A stretch of DNA of 29,383 nt. Source: JBOFFC01 sp051648405 (GTDB taxonomy: Bacteria > Planctomycetota > Planctomycetia > Pirellulales > Lacipirellulaceae). Shown piece by piece: positions 1-6,969 of this stretch. The notes beneath the pieces are model-generated. The model did not search any database. It saw only the letters and a list, made by a program, of their open reading frames with translations, and was not told the DNA's origin. A program made the translations under genes and the position numbers. The stretch covers positions 1 through 29,383 of the forward strand of contig JBOFFC010000184.1 of NCBI GenBank assembly GCA_051648405.1, given 5' to 3'. Position 1 is the stretch's first letter. Each line of letters opens with the position of its first letter.

Positions 1-167
1 CGCAGTGCTTCCGCGACGATCGCCTCGAGCTCTTCGACCGCCGCCAGCGACCCGCCGTTGGCGCCAACGGCGCCGAGCAGCGCCTGCGCGTAGGTCCGCG
101 CGATCCGCTCCTCGGTGACGTCGAGGACCGTCTCGTGCCGCGACGCGGTGGTCTTGTGCTCGGCCAT
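1..167 (-). CDS. atpH: ATP synthase F1 subunit delta, N-terminal part (cut by window edge)
   Basis: Only the first 55 codons are present; the gene runs off the left edge. The subunit is the stator link between F1 and the b subunits of the F-type ATP synthase. The start is ATG at 167, with AAGG about 7 nt upstream. After a short polar lead the protein reads RIARTYAQALL, the typical opening of the delta/OSCP family (R-x-A-x-x-Y-A-x-A-L), followed by a helical stretch rich in Glu and Ala. It lies 32 bp after atpF on the same strand, the usual b-delta order, so alpha, gamma, beta and epsilon are expected beyond the window. The call depends on this short motif plus operon position. Confidence 0.88.
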   Translation of the reverse strand, partial: MAEHKTTASRHETVLDVTEERIARTYAQALLGAVGANGGSLAAVEELEAIVAEAL

Positions 168-199
168 CGTGCGCCTTGCGCTTCGGGGGGGGACGACTG

Positions 200-790
200 C
201 TAGTTGCTGCTCGGGCCGGTCGGCGTGAAGCGAGCCAGCGCCTCGCGGACGATCTCACCCTGTCGCTGCGGCGTGAGCTCCTGCTTTACCACGCGGGCCG
301 CCAGGTCGATCGCCAGGCCCGCACTCTGCTCGGCAAGCTGCCGAACGGCCGAGTCGCGGGCCTGCTCGATCTCGCGGACCGAGCGTGCCCGCTCGGCGTC
401 GCTGGCGGACTTCGCCTCGGCCAGGATCGACGCTTTGGTCGTCTCGGCGTCGCGTCGCGCCTCGTCGAGCATGCCGCGGACCTGGTCGGCCGCGCCGGCG
501 AGGGTGGCGCGGTGCTCGTCGAGCAGGCGCTTCGCCTCGAGGTGCTTGTCGTCGGCGGCCTTTAGGTTGGCGGCGATCCCCGCCTCGCGGGCCTTGAGCC
601 CCTCCATGATCGGGCCCCAGGCGACGGCCCGCAGGACGGCGAGCAGCGCCACAAAGATGCCCAGCGTCCACAGAGCGAGGTCGGGGTCCATCGCCAGCGG
701 GTCGGGCGAACCCTTCTCGGCCGCCGACGCGACCGACGCCAGCGACACGGCGATGGCCGTGGCAAACACGCGGAACAACATGCGAGACAT
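200..790 (-). CDS. atpF: ATP synthase F0 subunit b with N-terminal signal peptide
   Basis: Peripheral-stalk subunit b, 196 residues from the chosen ATG at 790, which has GGTAGGG just upstream; an in-frame start at 820 lacks this and adds non-homologous residues. Residues 1-24 look like a signal peptide ending near ASA-AEK. Residues about 38-57 are a membrane helix (LALWTLGIFVALLAVLRAV) followed by the family's WGPIMEGLKAR turn. The rest is a long charged, Ala-rich coiled coil (DEHRATLAGAADQVRGMLDE) that forms the stalk, ending in the AARVVKQEL region that contacts delta. A leader peptide ahead of the single b-type membrane helix is unusual among bacteria generally. It sits between atpE (77 bp gap) and atpH. 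Confidence 0.93.
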   Translation of the reverse strand: MSRMLFRVFATAIAVSLASVASAAEKGSPDPLAMDPDLALWTLGIFVALLAVLRAVAWGPIMEGLKAREAGIAANLKAADDKHLEAKRLLDEHRATLAGAADQVRGMLDEARRDAETTKASILAEAKSASDAERARSVREIEQARDSAVRQLAEQSAGLAIDLAARVVKQELTPQRQGEIVREALARFTPTGPSSN

Positions 791-867
791 CCCTACCGAG
801 TGCGGACGAGCCCACGACACCGACGCCGGGGCGCGGCGCCCGTTGGCGCCACGCCCGCCGAGGGGGG

Positions 868-1206
868 TTAGGCCAGGATGAAGCCGAGGATCAGGATCGC
901 GAACAACCCGGCGCCTTCGATCAGCGCGGCCGCGATGATCATGTTCGTCTGGATGTTGCCAGAGGCCTCGGGCTGGCGAGCGATCGCGCCGACGGCGTTG
1001 CCGCCGATCAGGCCGATCCCCACGCCGATGCCGACGACCGCCAGGCCCAGGCCCACGCCGAGGCCCATACGGCCGTAGCCGTAGGTCTCGGCCTGAGTGG
1101 CGGCGATGGTCGAAGCGGAATCGTCCTGGGCCATCGCCGGAGTGGCGGTGAGCAACAAGGCCGAGAGCACCAACAGCGAACGGAGCAAGTTAGCCACGGA
1201 AGTCAT
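868..1206 (-). CDS. atpE: ATP synthase F0 subunit c with signal peptide
   Basis: Proteolipid of the rotating c-ring, 112 residues including an apparent leader (residues 1-26, ending TPAMA-QDD); the mature hairpin is about 75 residues. Helix 1 is glycine-rich (GVGIGLIGGNAVG), the polar loop is ARQPE (76-80), and helix 2 carries the ion-binding carboxylate Glu97 in AALIEGAGLFA. The residue at the helix-1 position used for sodium by Na+-type rings (Gln) is Ile here, and Glu97 is followed by Gly-Ala rather than Ser-Thr, so proton coupling is inferred. GGGAG directly abuts the ATG at 1206; an alternative GTG at 1197 would have a normal 9-nt spacing. It lies between atpB and atpF. Confidence 0.95.
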   Translation of the reverse strand: MTSVANLLRSLLVLSALLLTATPAMAQDDSASTIAATQAETYGYGRMGLGVGLGLAVVGIGVGIGLIGGNAVGAIARQPEASGNIQTNMIIAAALIEGAGLFAILILGFILA

Positions 1207-1253
1207 CTCCCAAGATTTCGAGGGACGCAGTTTGAACGGGACGGGTAACTGGG

Positions 1254-1273
1254 TCGCTCCGATGGCGGAGCGA
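1254..1273 (-). other. Intercistronic hairpin between atpB and atpE
   Basis: A perfect 8-bp stem (TCGCTCCG pairing with CGGAGCGA) encloses a 4-nt loop, extendable by two G-U pairs. It sits in the 82-bp gap between atpB and atpE. No T-run follows on either strand, so it is not a classical terminator. A role in mRNA processing, stability or boosting atpE translation is inferred from position only; c is needed in excess over a. Confidence 0.5.
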
Positions 1274-1288
1274 TTGTTGTAGGCGAAA

Positions 1289-2311
1289 CTAGTGCGGGTG
1301 GACCGACGCCCCGATGAAGAGCGCGGACAGGAACGTGAACACGTACGCCTGCAGGCAAGCGACGAAGACTTCGAGCAGGCTCAGCGCCACGGCGCCCAGG
1401 AAGCTCGCCGGGACAATCGCGTAGCCGGCCCAGCCGGCGGCGACGCCGATGAACCCCAACAGCACCGCCAGCACGACGTGCCCGGCGATCATGTTCGCAA
1501 GCAGCCGCACCGAGAGCACAAAGTGCTTCAGAAAGAACCCCATCAGCTCGATGACAAAGATCATCGGCACGAGGATCACGGCGATCGGCTTCGGCAGGTC
1601 CATGTGCGGCACCTGGGCCTTGAGGAACCCGCCGAGGCCGTACTTCTCGATCCCCACCTTCACAACGATGCCGAAGGTCAGCAGCGCGAGCACGGCCGTC
1701 ACGCCAAAGGCGGCCGTCGGCGAACCCATCCAAGGAACCATGCCGATCAGGTTGCAGCCGAGCACAAAGAAGAACACGGTCCACAAGAACGGCACGAAGC
1801 GGTCGGCGTCTTCCTCGCCGATGTTCGGCTTGGCGATCCCGTCGCGGATGAACACCAAGATCGACTCGAACAGGTTGGCGATCGCACCCTTCGGGGCGGC
1901 GCCGCCGCGGACCCGGGCCGCGAGCCACGCGAAGATCGCGACGCAGACCAGGGCCACGACCAGTTCGAGGGCCATGAACTTCGTGAAGACAAAGTCCAGC
2001 GGTTGCAGTGACTTGTCGAGGACGGCGATCCCCGTCTTCGGCTGCCAACCCTCGTACTCGACGTGCCCGTGGGCGTCGTCCGCGTGGGCTTCGCCGTCCG
2101 AATGCGCGTGACCGTCCCCCTTGGCGCGGGCCAGCAACTGCGGGAGCTCGAGGCGCCCGTGATCGTCCGAACCGAACCACCCACGCGGGACGTGGAAGTA
2201 CGTGGCGTCCTGCACGTGGCCGAACAGCTCTTCCGGCGCGAGCGGGTTGTGCTTTGCCATGCGCGGGGTGTCGGGCTTCGAGGGTTCTTCTTGAAAGCGC
2301 CGGGCCGTCAT
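1289..2311 (-). CDS. atpB: ATP synthase F0 subunit a, with His-rich N-terminal segment
   Basis: Membrane subunit a, the stator half-channel of F0. Two starts are possible: ATG 2311, which overlaps the stop of the preceding gene as ATGA (340 residues, chosen for translational coupling), or ATG 2260 beginning MAKHNPLAPEELFGHV (323 residues), which fits the family's usual N-terminus better. Neither has a clear Shine-Dalgarno. Family signatures are DATYFHVP near the N-terminus, several membrane helices, and LSVRLLANMIAGH, whose Arg (269 from the 2311 start) is the essential arginine facing the c-ring Glu. Before the first helix is a His/Asp-rich stretch (GDGHAHSDGEAHADDAHGH) predicted to face the periplasm. 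The operon order I-a-c-b-delta is canonical. Confidence 0.95.
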   Translation of the reverse strand: MTARRFQEEPSKPDTPRMAKHNPLAPEELFGHVQDATYFHVPRGWFGSDDHGRLELPQLLARAKGDGHAHSDGEAHADDAHGHVEYEGWQPKTGIAVLDKSLQPLDFVFTKFMALELVVALVCVAIFAWLAARVRGGAAPKGAIANLFESILVFIRDGIAKPNIGEEDADRFVPFLWTVFFFVLGCNLIGMVPWMGSPTAAFGVTAVLALLTFGIVVKVGIEKYGLGGFLKAQVPHMDLPKPIAVILVPMIFVIELMGFFLKHFVLSVRLLANMIAGHVVLAVLLGFIGVAAGWAGYAIVPASFLGAVALSLLEVFVACLQAYVFTFLSALFIGASVHPH

Positions 2312-2712
2312 GGCCCACGCCGAGCTTGTTCGTTTTGCTTCGCTTCGTCTCGCTTCGCGGCCAGCACCGCCCCGGCCAGCAGCCCGAGGTACAGGACCGA
2401 AGCCGCGACGACGATCGTCGTCGGTTCCGCCGAGTTCCTTAGCCACACCAGGGGGACGAGCGTCCCGAGCGTCCGCGTCGCCGTCCCCAAACCCATCCGC
2501 GCGACGGGGTTCTCCCCCGCCACACGCCGCTCCACAATCGCCGCGGCGACACCGATCGTCGCCGCCACCAGCACGCCGATCGCAGTGATTGCCAGGGGGT
2601 TTGGCGTCCCCAGCAACCACAGCCAAACGGGGAGCACCGCCGCCGCCGGCGCGAGGCCCACCAGGTAGGCGCCGTGCCACGGCAACGCAGCGGGTCCACC
2701 CGAGGCCGTCAC
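2308..2712 (-). CDS. AtpI-like small membrane protein of the ATP synthase operon
   Basis: A 134-residue hydrophobic protein starting at GTG 2712, which overlaps the stop of the preceding gene (GTGA); its own stop overlaps atpB's ATG at 2308-2311. It shows four hydrophobic segments (for example AYLVGLAPAAAVLPVWLWLLG, AITAIGVLVAATIGVAAAIV and TIVVAASVLYLGLLAGAVLA) and a charged C-terminal tail rich in Lys, Glu and Arg. This matches the layout of ATP synthase subunit I (AtpI), which aids c-ring assembly and is encoded just before atpB in many bacteria. Sequence identity to AtpI is not obvious by eye, so the name rests on topology and position. An open frame continues upstream to 2928, but that part only overlaps the neighbouring gene. 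Confidence 0.75.
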   Translation of the reverse strand: MTASGGPAALPWHGAYLVGLAPAAAVLPVWLWLLGTPNPLAITAIGVLVAATIGVAAAIVERRVAGENPVARMGLGTATRTLGTLVPLVWLRNSAEPTTIVVAASVLYLGLLAGAVLAAKRDEAKQNEQARRGP

Positions 2713-2981
2713 CCGTCGCTTGACCCCGGGTCTTGCCGGCCACGTCGCTTGCGGACCTTCACGGGGGCGGACCCCCGCTCCTTTGCGATCACTAACAACC
2801 GCCAGACCCCTAGGGGGAACCCCAGGGCGAACCCAACAGCGAGGAGCAACGGCGCCGTGCCGAGCCAGCGATCGAGGACGTGACCAAACAAACCCGGGAT
2901 CGCCATTCCGAGGACGATCGTCACGCACTGCGAGGCCAACCCGTAGGCCTTCGCGAGCGGTGTTTGGGAGTCGTCTGCCAC
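2709..2981 (-). CDS. AtpZ/AtpI family protein, first gene of the atp operon
   Basis: A small protein with two membrane helices. The core VTIVLGMAIPGLFGHVLDRW followed by LGTAPLLLAVGFALGFPLGV is the AtpZ/'ATPase gene 1' signature (helix, G-x-x-x-D-x-x-L-G-T-x-P, helix). Such proteins precede atpB and are thought to help F0 assembly or Mg2+/Ca2+ movement. The start is uncertain: GTG 2981 gives 90 residues, the family's size; a TTG at 3092 would add 37 Arg- and Gly-rich residues that look non-homologous, and a promoter-like pair at 3072-3100 would place transcription start inside that extension. Both arguments favour 2981. The stop overlaps the next gene's GTG. Confidence 0.75.
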   Translation of the reverse strand: MADDSQTPLAKAYGLASQCVTIVLGMAIPGLFGHVLDRWLGTAPLLLAVGFALGFPLGVWRLLVIAKERGSAPVKVRKRRGRQDPGSSDG

Positions 2982-3071
2982 GACAAGCCGCCGCCTCAGC
3001 CGTCGCCCCGCTCCGAGCCGCGAGGCCTGAACGGCCTCCGTACGCCCGCCGGAACTCCCCTGAGGCCGGGT

Positions 3072-3100
3072 ATCGTGCTCGCGCAAGTCCAAGCCGTCAA
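3072..3100 (-). promoter_or_regulatory. Candidate sigma-70-type promoter for the atp operon
   Basis: On the minus strand TTGACG (3100-3095) lies 17 nt before CACGAT (3077-3072). The -35 is good and the -10 is weak (3 of 6). Transcription would begin near 3065, about 85 nt before the GTG chosen for the AtpZ-like gene. Pattern match only. Confidence 0.3.
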
Positions 3101-3365
3101 CGGGGTAGCGCCGCGTTCACGGCGATTTTGGCGAACCGCCGCGACGAACACCGCGAAAGCCCGCCGATTCAGGGCTCCCGCCCCCAAACTGCGACGAAAC
3201 GTCGCGGCCTCGATAGGACGCGGCCAGCGTAGCCGGGACGCTAGAACGTCGCGCCGACCAGGCCGCGGCGCGGGGCGGACCGCGTGGCGGATCGCGGGGC
3301 GCAACCGACCGCCAGGCCGGCACTTACCGCCGCGGCCGCGGCAGCGGGCAACCGCCAAGATCGAT

Positions 3366-3394
3366 TTGCCCAATCCAGCAGGGATGGTTAATCT
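3366..3394 (+). promoter_or_regulatory. Candidate promoter for the DUF4912 gene
   Basis: TTGCCC (3366-3371) and TAATCT (3389-3394) are 17 nt apart within the only AT-rich patch of the intergenic region. Transcription would start near 3401, giving a leader of about 110 nt before the ATG at 3510. Both hexamers are imperfect. Confidence 0.3.
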
Positions 3395-3509
3395 AAAGGG
3401 GCTAGAAAGACCCTTCCGGCGACCTCCCCCCTCGCGCCGCCCCCCTCACCCGCCACCGTCCTACCCTGTGCGGCGCCGAGCGCCCTCGTGGGGGCCTCTG
3501 TCTGTAAAC

Positions 3510-4592
3510 ATGAACGCCGCTTCGCTCCGCTCCCACACCGCAAAAGAGCTCGCCCAAATGGCGCGCCGGGCGGGGATTCTGAGCTGGCACTCGCTCCGAA
3601 AGGACGAGCTTATTGCGGCGATCCTCTCCGTCGGGCCGCCGCGCGCTCAACCCGCTCCGTCCGCGGATCGCCGGACCGCGCCCCCCAAACCAGCGCCCCC
3701 CAAGCCCTCGGCGGCCAAGCGCCGGGCAATGGAGAAGATCGCGGCGATGCACGAGCGCCGCCAAGCGCTCCGTGACATCAGCACGCCGGGGTCCGACAAC
3801 GGCGCCGAGCCGCGCGACCGGCTGGTGATCCTGGTCCGCGACCCCTACTGGCTGCACGCCGTCTGGGAGCTTTCGTCGCAGTCGATCGACCGCGCCCGGC
3901 AGGCCCTCGGCCAGCATTGGCACGCCGCGACCCCCACGCTGCGGGTCCTCCGCCTGGGGGACGACGGCGCGACGGTCGGAACGCGCAGCGTCACGATCCA
4001 CGGCGGCGTCTCGAACTGGTACGTCGATGTCGATACCCCCCCGTGCCGCTTCCGCGCCGAGGTCGGCTACCTTACGCCGCAAGGGGGCTTCTACTGCCTT
4101 GCGCGGAGCAACGAGGTCGTGACGCCGACCCCCGGCGCCGCCGACGCGATCGACCACAACTGGGCCGACGTGGCCCGCAACGCGGACCGGATCTTCGCCC
4201 TCTCCGGGGGCTACAGCCACGACGGCGCGAGCCTCGAGCTTCAAGAGATGCTCGAAGAGCGTTTGCAGCGCCGCCTCGGGCGACCGACCGAGACGCGCTT
4301 CGGGCTCGGCGCGGCAGGGCGTGACGTGGCCTCGACGCTGCGGTTCACGCTCGACGCCGAGCTGGTGGTCTACGGCACGGCCGACCCCCACGCCCACGTC
4401 ACCGTCCAGGGCGAGCCGGTCGCGGTGCAGGCCGACGGCGCCTTCGCCGTGAAGGTCCCTTTCCCCGACCGCCGGCAGGTGATCCCGGTCGTCGCGAGCT
4501 CCCCCGACGGGCTGCTGCAACGAACGATCATCCTGGGGGTCGAGCGGAACACGAAGGCGCTCGAGCAGCGGCGCCGCGAGACGGGCGAGTAG
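3510..4592 (+). CDS. SAP/Rho-N domain plus DUF4912 protein
   Basis: 360 residues from ATG 3510; the frame is open further upstream, but that part is Arg/Pro-rich and lacks motifs. Residues about 6-39 (SHTAKELAQMARRAGILSWH and on to LRKDELIAAIL) form a SAP/Rho N-terminal-like helix-loop-helix, a nucleic-acid-binding fold. Residues 40-75 are a Pro/Lys-rich linker. Residues about 100-210 are DUF4912: RDRLVILVRDPYWLHAVWEL, then LRVLRLGDDG, a VSNWYVDV strand and FRAEVGYLTPQGGFYCLARS. Residues about 265-345 look like a further beta-rich domain (VVYGTADPHAHVTVQGEPV). No signal peptide is seen, so it is probably cytoplasmic. The function of this architecture is unknown; DUF4912 resembles carbohydrate-binding or Ig-like folds. 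It is divergent from the atp operon. Confidence 0.85.
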   Translation: MNAASLRSHTAKELAQMARRAGILSWHSLRKDELIAAILSVGPPRAQPAPSADRRTAPPKPAPPKPSAAKRRAMEKIAAMHERRQALRDISTPGSDNGAEPRDRLVILVRDPYWLHAVWELSSQSIDRARQALGQHWHAATPTLRVLRLGDDGATVGTRSVTIHGGVSNWYVDVDTPPCRFRAEVGYLTPQGGFYCLARSNEVVTPTPGAADAIDHNWADVARNADRIFALSGGYSHDGASLELQEMLEERLQRRLGRPTETRFGLGAAGRDVASTLRFTLDAELVVYGTADPHAHVTVQGEPVAVQADGAFAVKVPFPDRRQVIPVVASSPDGLLQRTIILGVERNTKALEQRRRETGE

Positions 4593-4608
4593 CAGCGACG
4601 CGCCGACG

Positions 4609-4626
4609 GGCCCCCAAGAGGGGGCC
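4609..4626 (+). terminator. Hairpin after the DUF4912 gene
   Basis: GGCCCCC pairs with GGGGGCC around an AAGA loop, 17 nt after the stop codon. Only TTT, not a long T-run, follows, so an intrinsic terminator is possible but not certain. Confidence 0.4.
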
Positions 4627-4722
4627 GGCGTTTCCCCCCTGCGCCGATCGGCTACGATGGGGCGTCGGCCCGCCGGTCCGACTCGCGTTTCGCTACTCCC
4701 CGCTACCACCGCCGCTCGCACC

Positions 4723-5496
4723 GTGACGCTCGACATCCGCTCCGCAACCGAAGGTTGGGCGTTCCAGCCCGACGAGGTGACCGTCCGCACGATCACCGGC
4801 GACGACGGAGGCGAGAAGATCCAACTGCGGCTCGACCTGGGGCTGATGCAGATGGAGCTCGACGGCCGGCCCGACGGGCGGCGTATCGAGGGGCACGAGT
4901 CGTGGCTCGACCTGCACGCCAGCCGCCAGCGAGAGCGTGAGGGGGCGAACCCCGACAGCGCGCCGTACTTGCTCGCCCCCGAGGACTGCGCCGAGCTGAT
5001 GCGCGAGGGGGTCCAGTACTACCACCGCTACATCTGCTTCTGGGCCCTGCAGCGCTACGAGCTGTGCGCCCGCGACACGAAGCGCAACCTCCGCTTGTTT
5101 CACTTCGTGCGCGAGCACGCGCGGCTGGAACGCGACAAGCTGCAGTTCGACCAGTGGCGCCCCTACGTGACGATGATGCACGCCCGCGCCGTGGCGACGC
5201 CGCTCGTCGAGACCCGGCAGACCGAGGCGGCCCTCGCGGCGATCGACGCCGGGATCCGCGGAATCGAGCGCTTCCTCGCCGACTACGGCCGAGAAGACCA
5301 GGCCGAGCAGGTCCACGAGCTGACGTTCCTCCACCAGTGGCGGCACGAGCTCGTCGGCTCGTCGAAGGCCCACGACCCGGTCGCCGAGCTCCGCGAGCGG
5401 CTCGCCGCGGCGATCGCCGGGGAGCGGTACGAAGAGGCCGCCGAGCTCCGCGACCAGCTCGCCCGGTTCACCGACCCGCGGCCGCCGCAGGGCTGA
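4723..5496 (+). CDS. UVR-motif (UvrB/UvrC interaction) protein, planctomycete type
   Basis: 257 residues if translation starts at GTG 4723 (VTLDIRSATEGWAF); an ATG at 4657 would add 22 residues with no obvious match. The N-terminal part has a compact beta unit (VTVRTITGDDG, then KIQLRLDLGLMQMELDGRPD). The middle is a helical region with many aromatic residues and Arg (YYHRYICFWALQRYELCARD). The C-terminus (219-250) is a UVR motif: VAELRERLAAAIAGERYEEA followed by AELRDQLARF, the helical hairpin by which UvrB and UvrC interact, also found in other proteins such as ClpC and McsA. No nuclease or helicase motif is present, so a direct repair role is not implied. larE follows 43 bp later. Confidence 0.8.
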   Translation: MTLDIRSATEGWAFQPDEVTVRTITGDDGGEKIQLRLDLGLMQMELDGRPDGRRIEGHESWLDLHASRQREREGANPDSAPYLLAPEDCAELMREGVQYYHRYICFWALQRYELCARDTKRNLRLFHFVREHARLERDKLQFDQWRPYVTMMHARAVATPLVETRQTEAALAAIDAGIRGIERFLADYGREDQAEQVHELTFLHQWRHELVGSSKAHDPVAELRERLAAAIAGERYEEAAELRDQLARFTDPRPPQG

Positions 5497-5539
5497 CGTG
5501 CGCAGCGCCGCGCGTTCCCCAATCGCACAGGGATATCCA

Positions 5540-6385
5540 ATGACTGCCACGGACGACGCCAACGCCCTCGTCGCGAAGCTCCGCGAGCTGGGGTCGTGCG
5601 CCGTCGCGTTCTCGGCGGGGGTCGATAGCGCCGTCGTCGCCAAGGGGGCGCACCTGGCGCTCGGCGAGCGGGCGGTGGCCGTCACGGGGGTCGGTCCGGC
5701 ACTCGCCGCGGGAGAGCTCGAAGAGGCCCGCGCGGTCGCCGCACAGATCGGCGTTCGGCACGTCGAGGCGCCGACCGACGAGATCGCCAACCCGCTGTAC
5801 GTCGCCAACGCGACTGACCGCTGTTACCACTGCAAGCAGACGCTCTACACGCACGTGCGACGCGTGGCCGACGAGCTGGACCTGGCGTGGATCGCCAACG
5901 GCGCAAACGCCGACGACCTGGGGGACCACCGCCCCGGGATGCGCGCCGCGAGCGAGCACCGCGTCGCCAGCCCGCTCGTCGAGCTGGGCCTCGGCAAGGA
6001 GCGCGTCCGCGCCCTCGCGCGGCACTGGGGCCTCCCCGTGTGGGACAAGCCGGCCGCCCCTTGCCTCGCGAGCCGCCTGGCCTACGGCGTGGCGGTGACC
6101 CCCGAGCGCCTGGCCCGCGTCGATGCGGCCGAGCGGGGGTTGAAGGCCCTGCTCCCCGAGGTCCGCGAGCTCCGCGTCCGGCTGCTCGACGGCGAGGTCG
6201 CGCGGATTGAGGTCCCCCCCGAATGGGTGGGGCGGCTCGCCGAAGAAGGGACCCGCCGCGAGGTCCTCGCGGCGCTGCGCGGCCTTGGTTTCAAGGCCGT
6301 GACGCTCGACCTGGCCGGCTTCCGCTCGGGGAGTTTGAACGAGCTCGTGCCGACCGAATCGCTCCGCGCGGCGCTCGGTCGCTAG
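5540..6385 (+). CDS. larE: ATP-dependent sacrificial sulfur transferase LarE
   Basis: 281 residues from ATG 5540, preceded by AGGGAT about 6 nt upstream; an in-frame start at 5498 has no such site. LarE adenylates the pyridinium biscarboxylate precursor and donates sulfur from its own cysteine to build the nickel-pincer cofactor of lactate racemase and related enzymes. The PP-loop is at 24-30 (FSAGVDS; the usual form is SGGVDS). The conserved RCYHCK is at 94-99, and KPAAPCLASR contains Cys175, at nearly the same position as the sacrificial Cys176 of Lactiplantibacillus plantarum LarE. The length fits the family. larA, larB and larC are not in this window, so the partner genes must lie elsewhere or be absent. 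Confidence 0.9.
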   Translation: MTATDDANALVAKLRELGSCAVAFSAGVDSAVVAKGAHLALGERAVAVTGVGPALAAGELEEARAVAAQIGVRHVEAPTDEIANPLYVANATDRCYHCKQTLYTHVRRVADELDLAWIANGANADDLGDHRPGMRAASEHRVASPLVELGLGKERVRALARHWGLPVWDKPAAPCLASRLAYGVAVTPERLARVDAAERGLKALLPEVRELRVRLLDGEVARIEVPPEWVGRLAEEGTRREVLAALRGLGFKAVTLDLAGFRSGSLNELVPTESLRAALGR

Positions 6386-6463
6386 CCAGGCCGCGCGCCC
6401 GCAGCGGCGAAACCCCGCTTGTTGCCGGCGGCGCGACGGGACTTGACAGCGGGCGGAACTTGT

Positions 6464-6491
6464 TTGACCCGTTCTCGGCGGCTGGTACAAT
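6464..6491 (+). promoter_or_regulatory. Strong extended -10 promoter for the cold-shock gene
   Basis: TTGACC (6464-6469), a 16-nt spacer, and TACAAT (6486-6491) preceded by TGG, giving an extended -10. This is the best sigma-70-type match in the window. A second TTGACA lies at 6443-6448. Transcription should start near 6498. Confidence 0.7.
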
Positions 6492-6497
6492 CTCGGC

Positions 6498-6693
6498 CGC
6501 TGGAGGACACGCGTCGAGTCGTGCGCGTTCCGTCAAGCCCGAGTCGGCGACTCGTCGCGTGGCGCGATCGCGAGGCTCGGCTCGTCGCTCACTCTAGCGT
6601 CTTCGGCCCCGCGGGGGTGTGGCGTCTTCGCCGTGGAAGCGCGTCCCCGCCGGGCTCCGAGTGTTCGAGATTTTTTGAGGGGAGAGTGGGGAG
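6498..6693 (+). promoter_or_regulatory. Long 5' leader of the cold-shock mRNA
   Basis: About 196 nt separate the predicted start of transcription from the ATG. The 308-bp gap 6386-6693 holds no gene. The leader is GC-rich with short self-complementary pieces, such as CCCCGCGGGG near 6610, then a T6 run and a purine-rich stretch (GAGGGGAG) before the ATG. Long structured leaders are known thermosensors in cspA-type mRNAs; that role here is inferred. Confidence 0.45.
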
Positions 6694-6891
6694 ATGCCGC
6701 AAGGGACAATCAAGAAGCTGACCGAGAAGGGCTTTGGGTTCATCGAAGGGGAGCGCGGGGATATCTTTTTCCACCACTCGTCGGTCGAGGGGATGCGCTA
6801 CGACGACCTCCGCGAAGGCCTGCAAGTCGAGTACCAAGAGGGCCAAGGGCCCAAGGGCCCCCGGGCCGAGCACGTGAAGGTGCTGCAGTAG
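6694..6891 (+). CDS. Cold-shock domain protein (CspA family)
   Basis: 65 residues, the usual size for a stand-alone cold-shock domain. It has RNP1 KGFGFIE (12-18) and RNP2 DIFFHHS (23-29) in a GTIKKLTEKGFGFI...DIFFHHSSVEG framework, the RNA- and single-stranded-DNA-binding face of this OB fold. The tail GPKGPRAEHVKVLQ is the family's final strand. The role is single-strand RNA chaperone in the cytoplasm. It is a single-gene unit: strong promoter at 6464-6491, leader of about 196 nt, purine-rich ribosome site (AGGGGA about 10 nt before the ATG, and a second GGGGAG abutting it), and an intrinsic terminator at 6970-7001. Whether it is induced by cold or constitutive cannot be told from the sequence. 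Confidence 0.95.
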   Translation: MPQGTIKKLTEKGFGFIEGERGDIFFHHSSVEGMRYDDLREGLQVEYQEGQGPKGPRAEHVKVLQ

Positions 6892-6969
6892 CCAGCATCG
6901 CAGCGACGACCGCCCGGCGGTGACGCCGGCGACAAGAACCGAAGCGACGAACAATCAAAGCAGCGCAAG

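Larger units (their letters stand above)
2982..3509. other. Divergent intergenic region between atp operon and DUF4912 gene
   Basis: 528 bp with no convincing gene. Open frames here are Arg/Pro-rich, without recognisable motifs, and look like GC-driven noise. It holds the candidate atp promoter (minus strand, 3072-3100) and a candidate plus-strand promoter in an AT-richer island near 3361-3400. The remainder is GC-rich with no clear hairpin terminator. Confidence 0.6.

Noticed and set aside
868..1206. Sodium-type c subunit
   Set aside because: The helix-1 Gln and the Ser-Thr after the key Glu seen in Na+ rings are missing (Ile, and Gly-Ala), so proton coupling is more likely.
4657..4722. Upstream ATG extension of the UVR-motif gene
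   Set aside because: The 22 extra residues are Pro/Thr/Arg-rich with no likeness to a domain, and the family-like sequence begins right at GTG 4723; not fully excluded.
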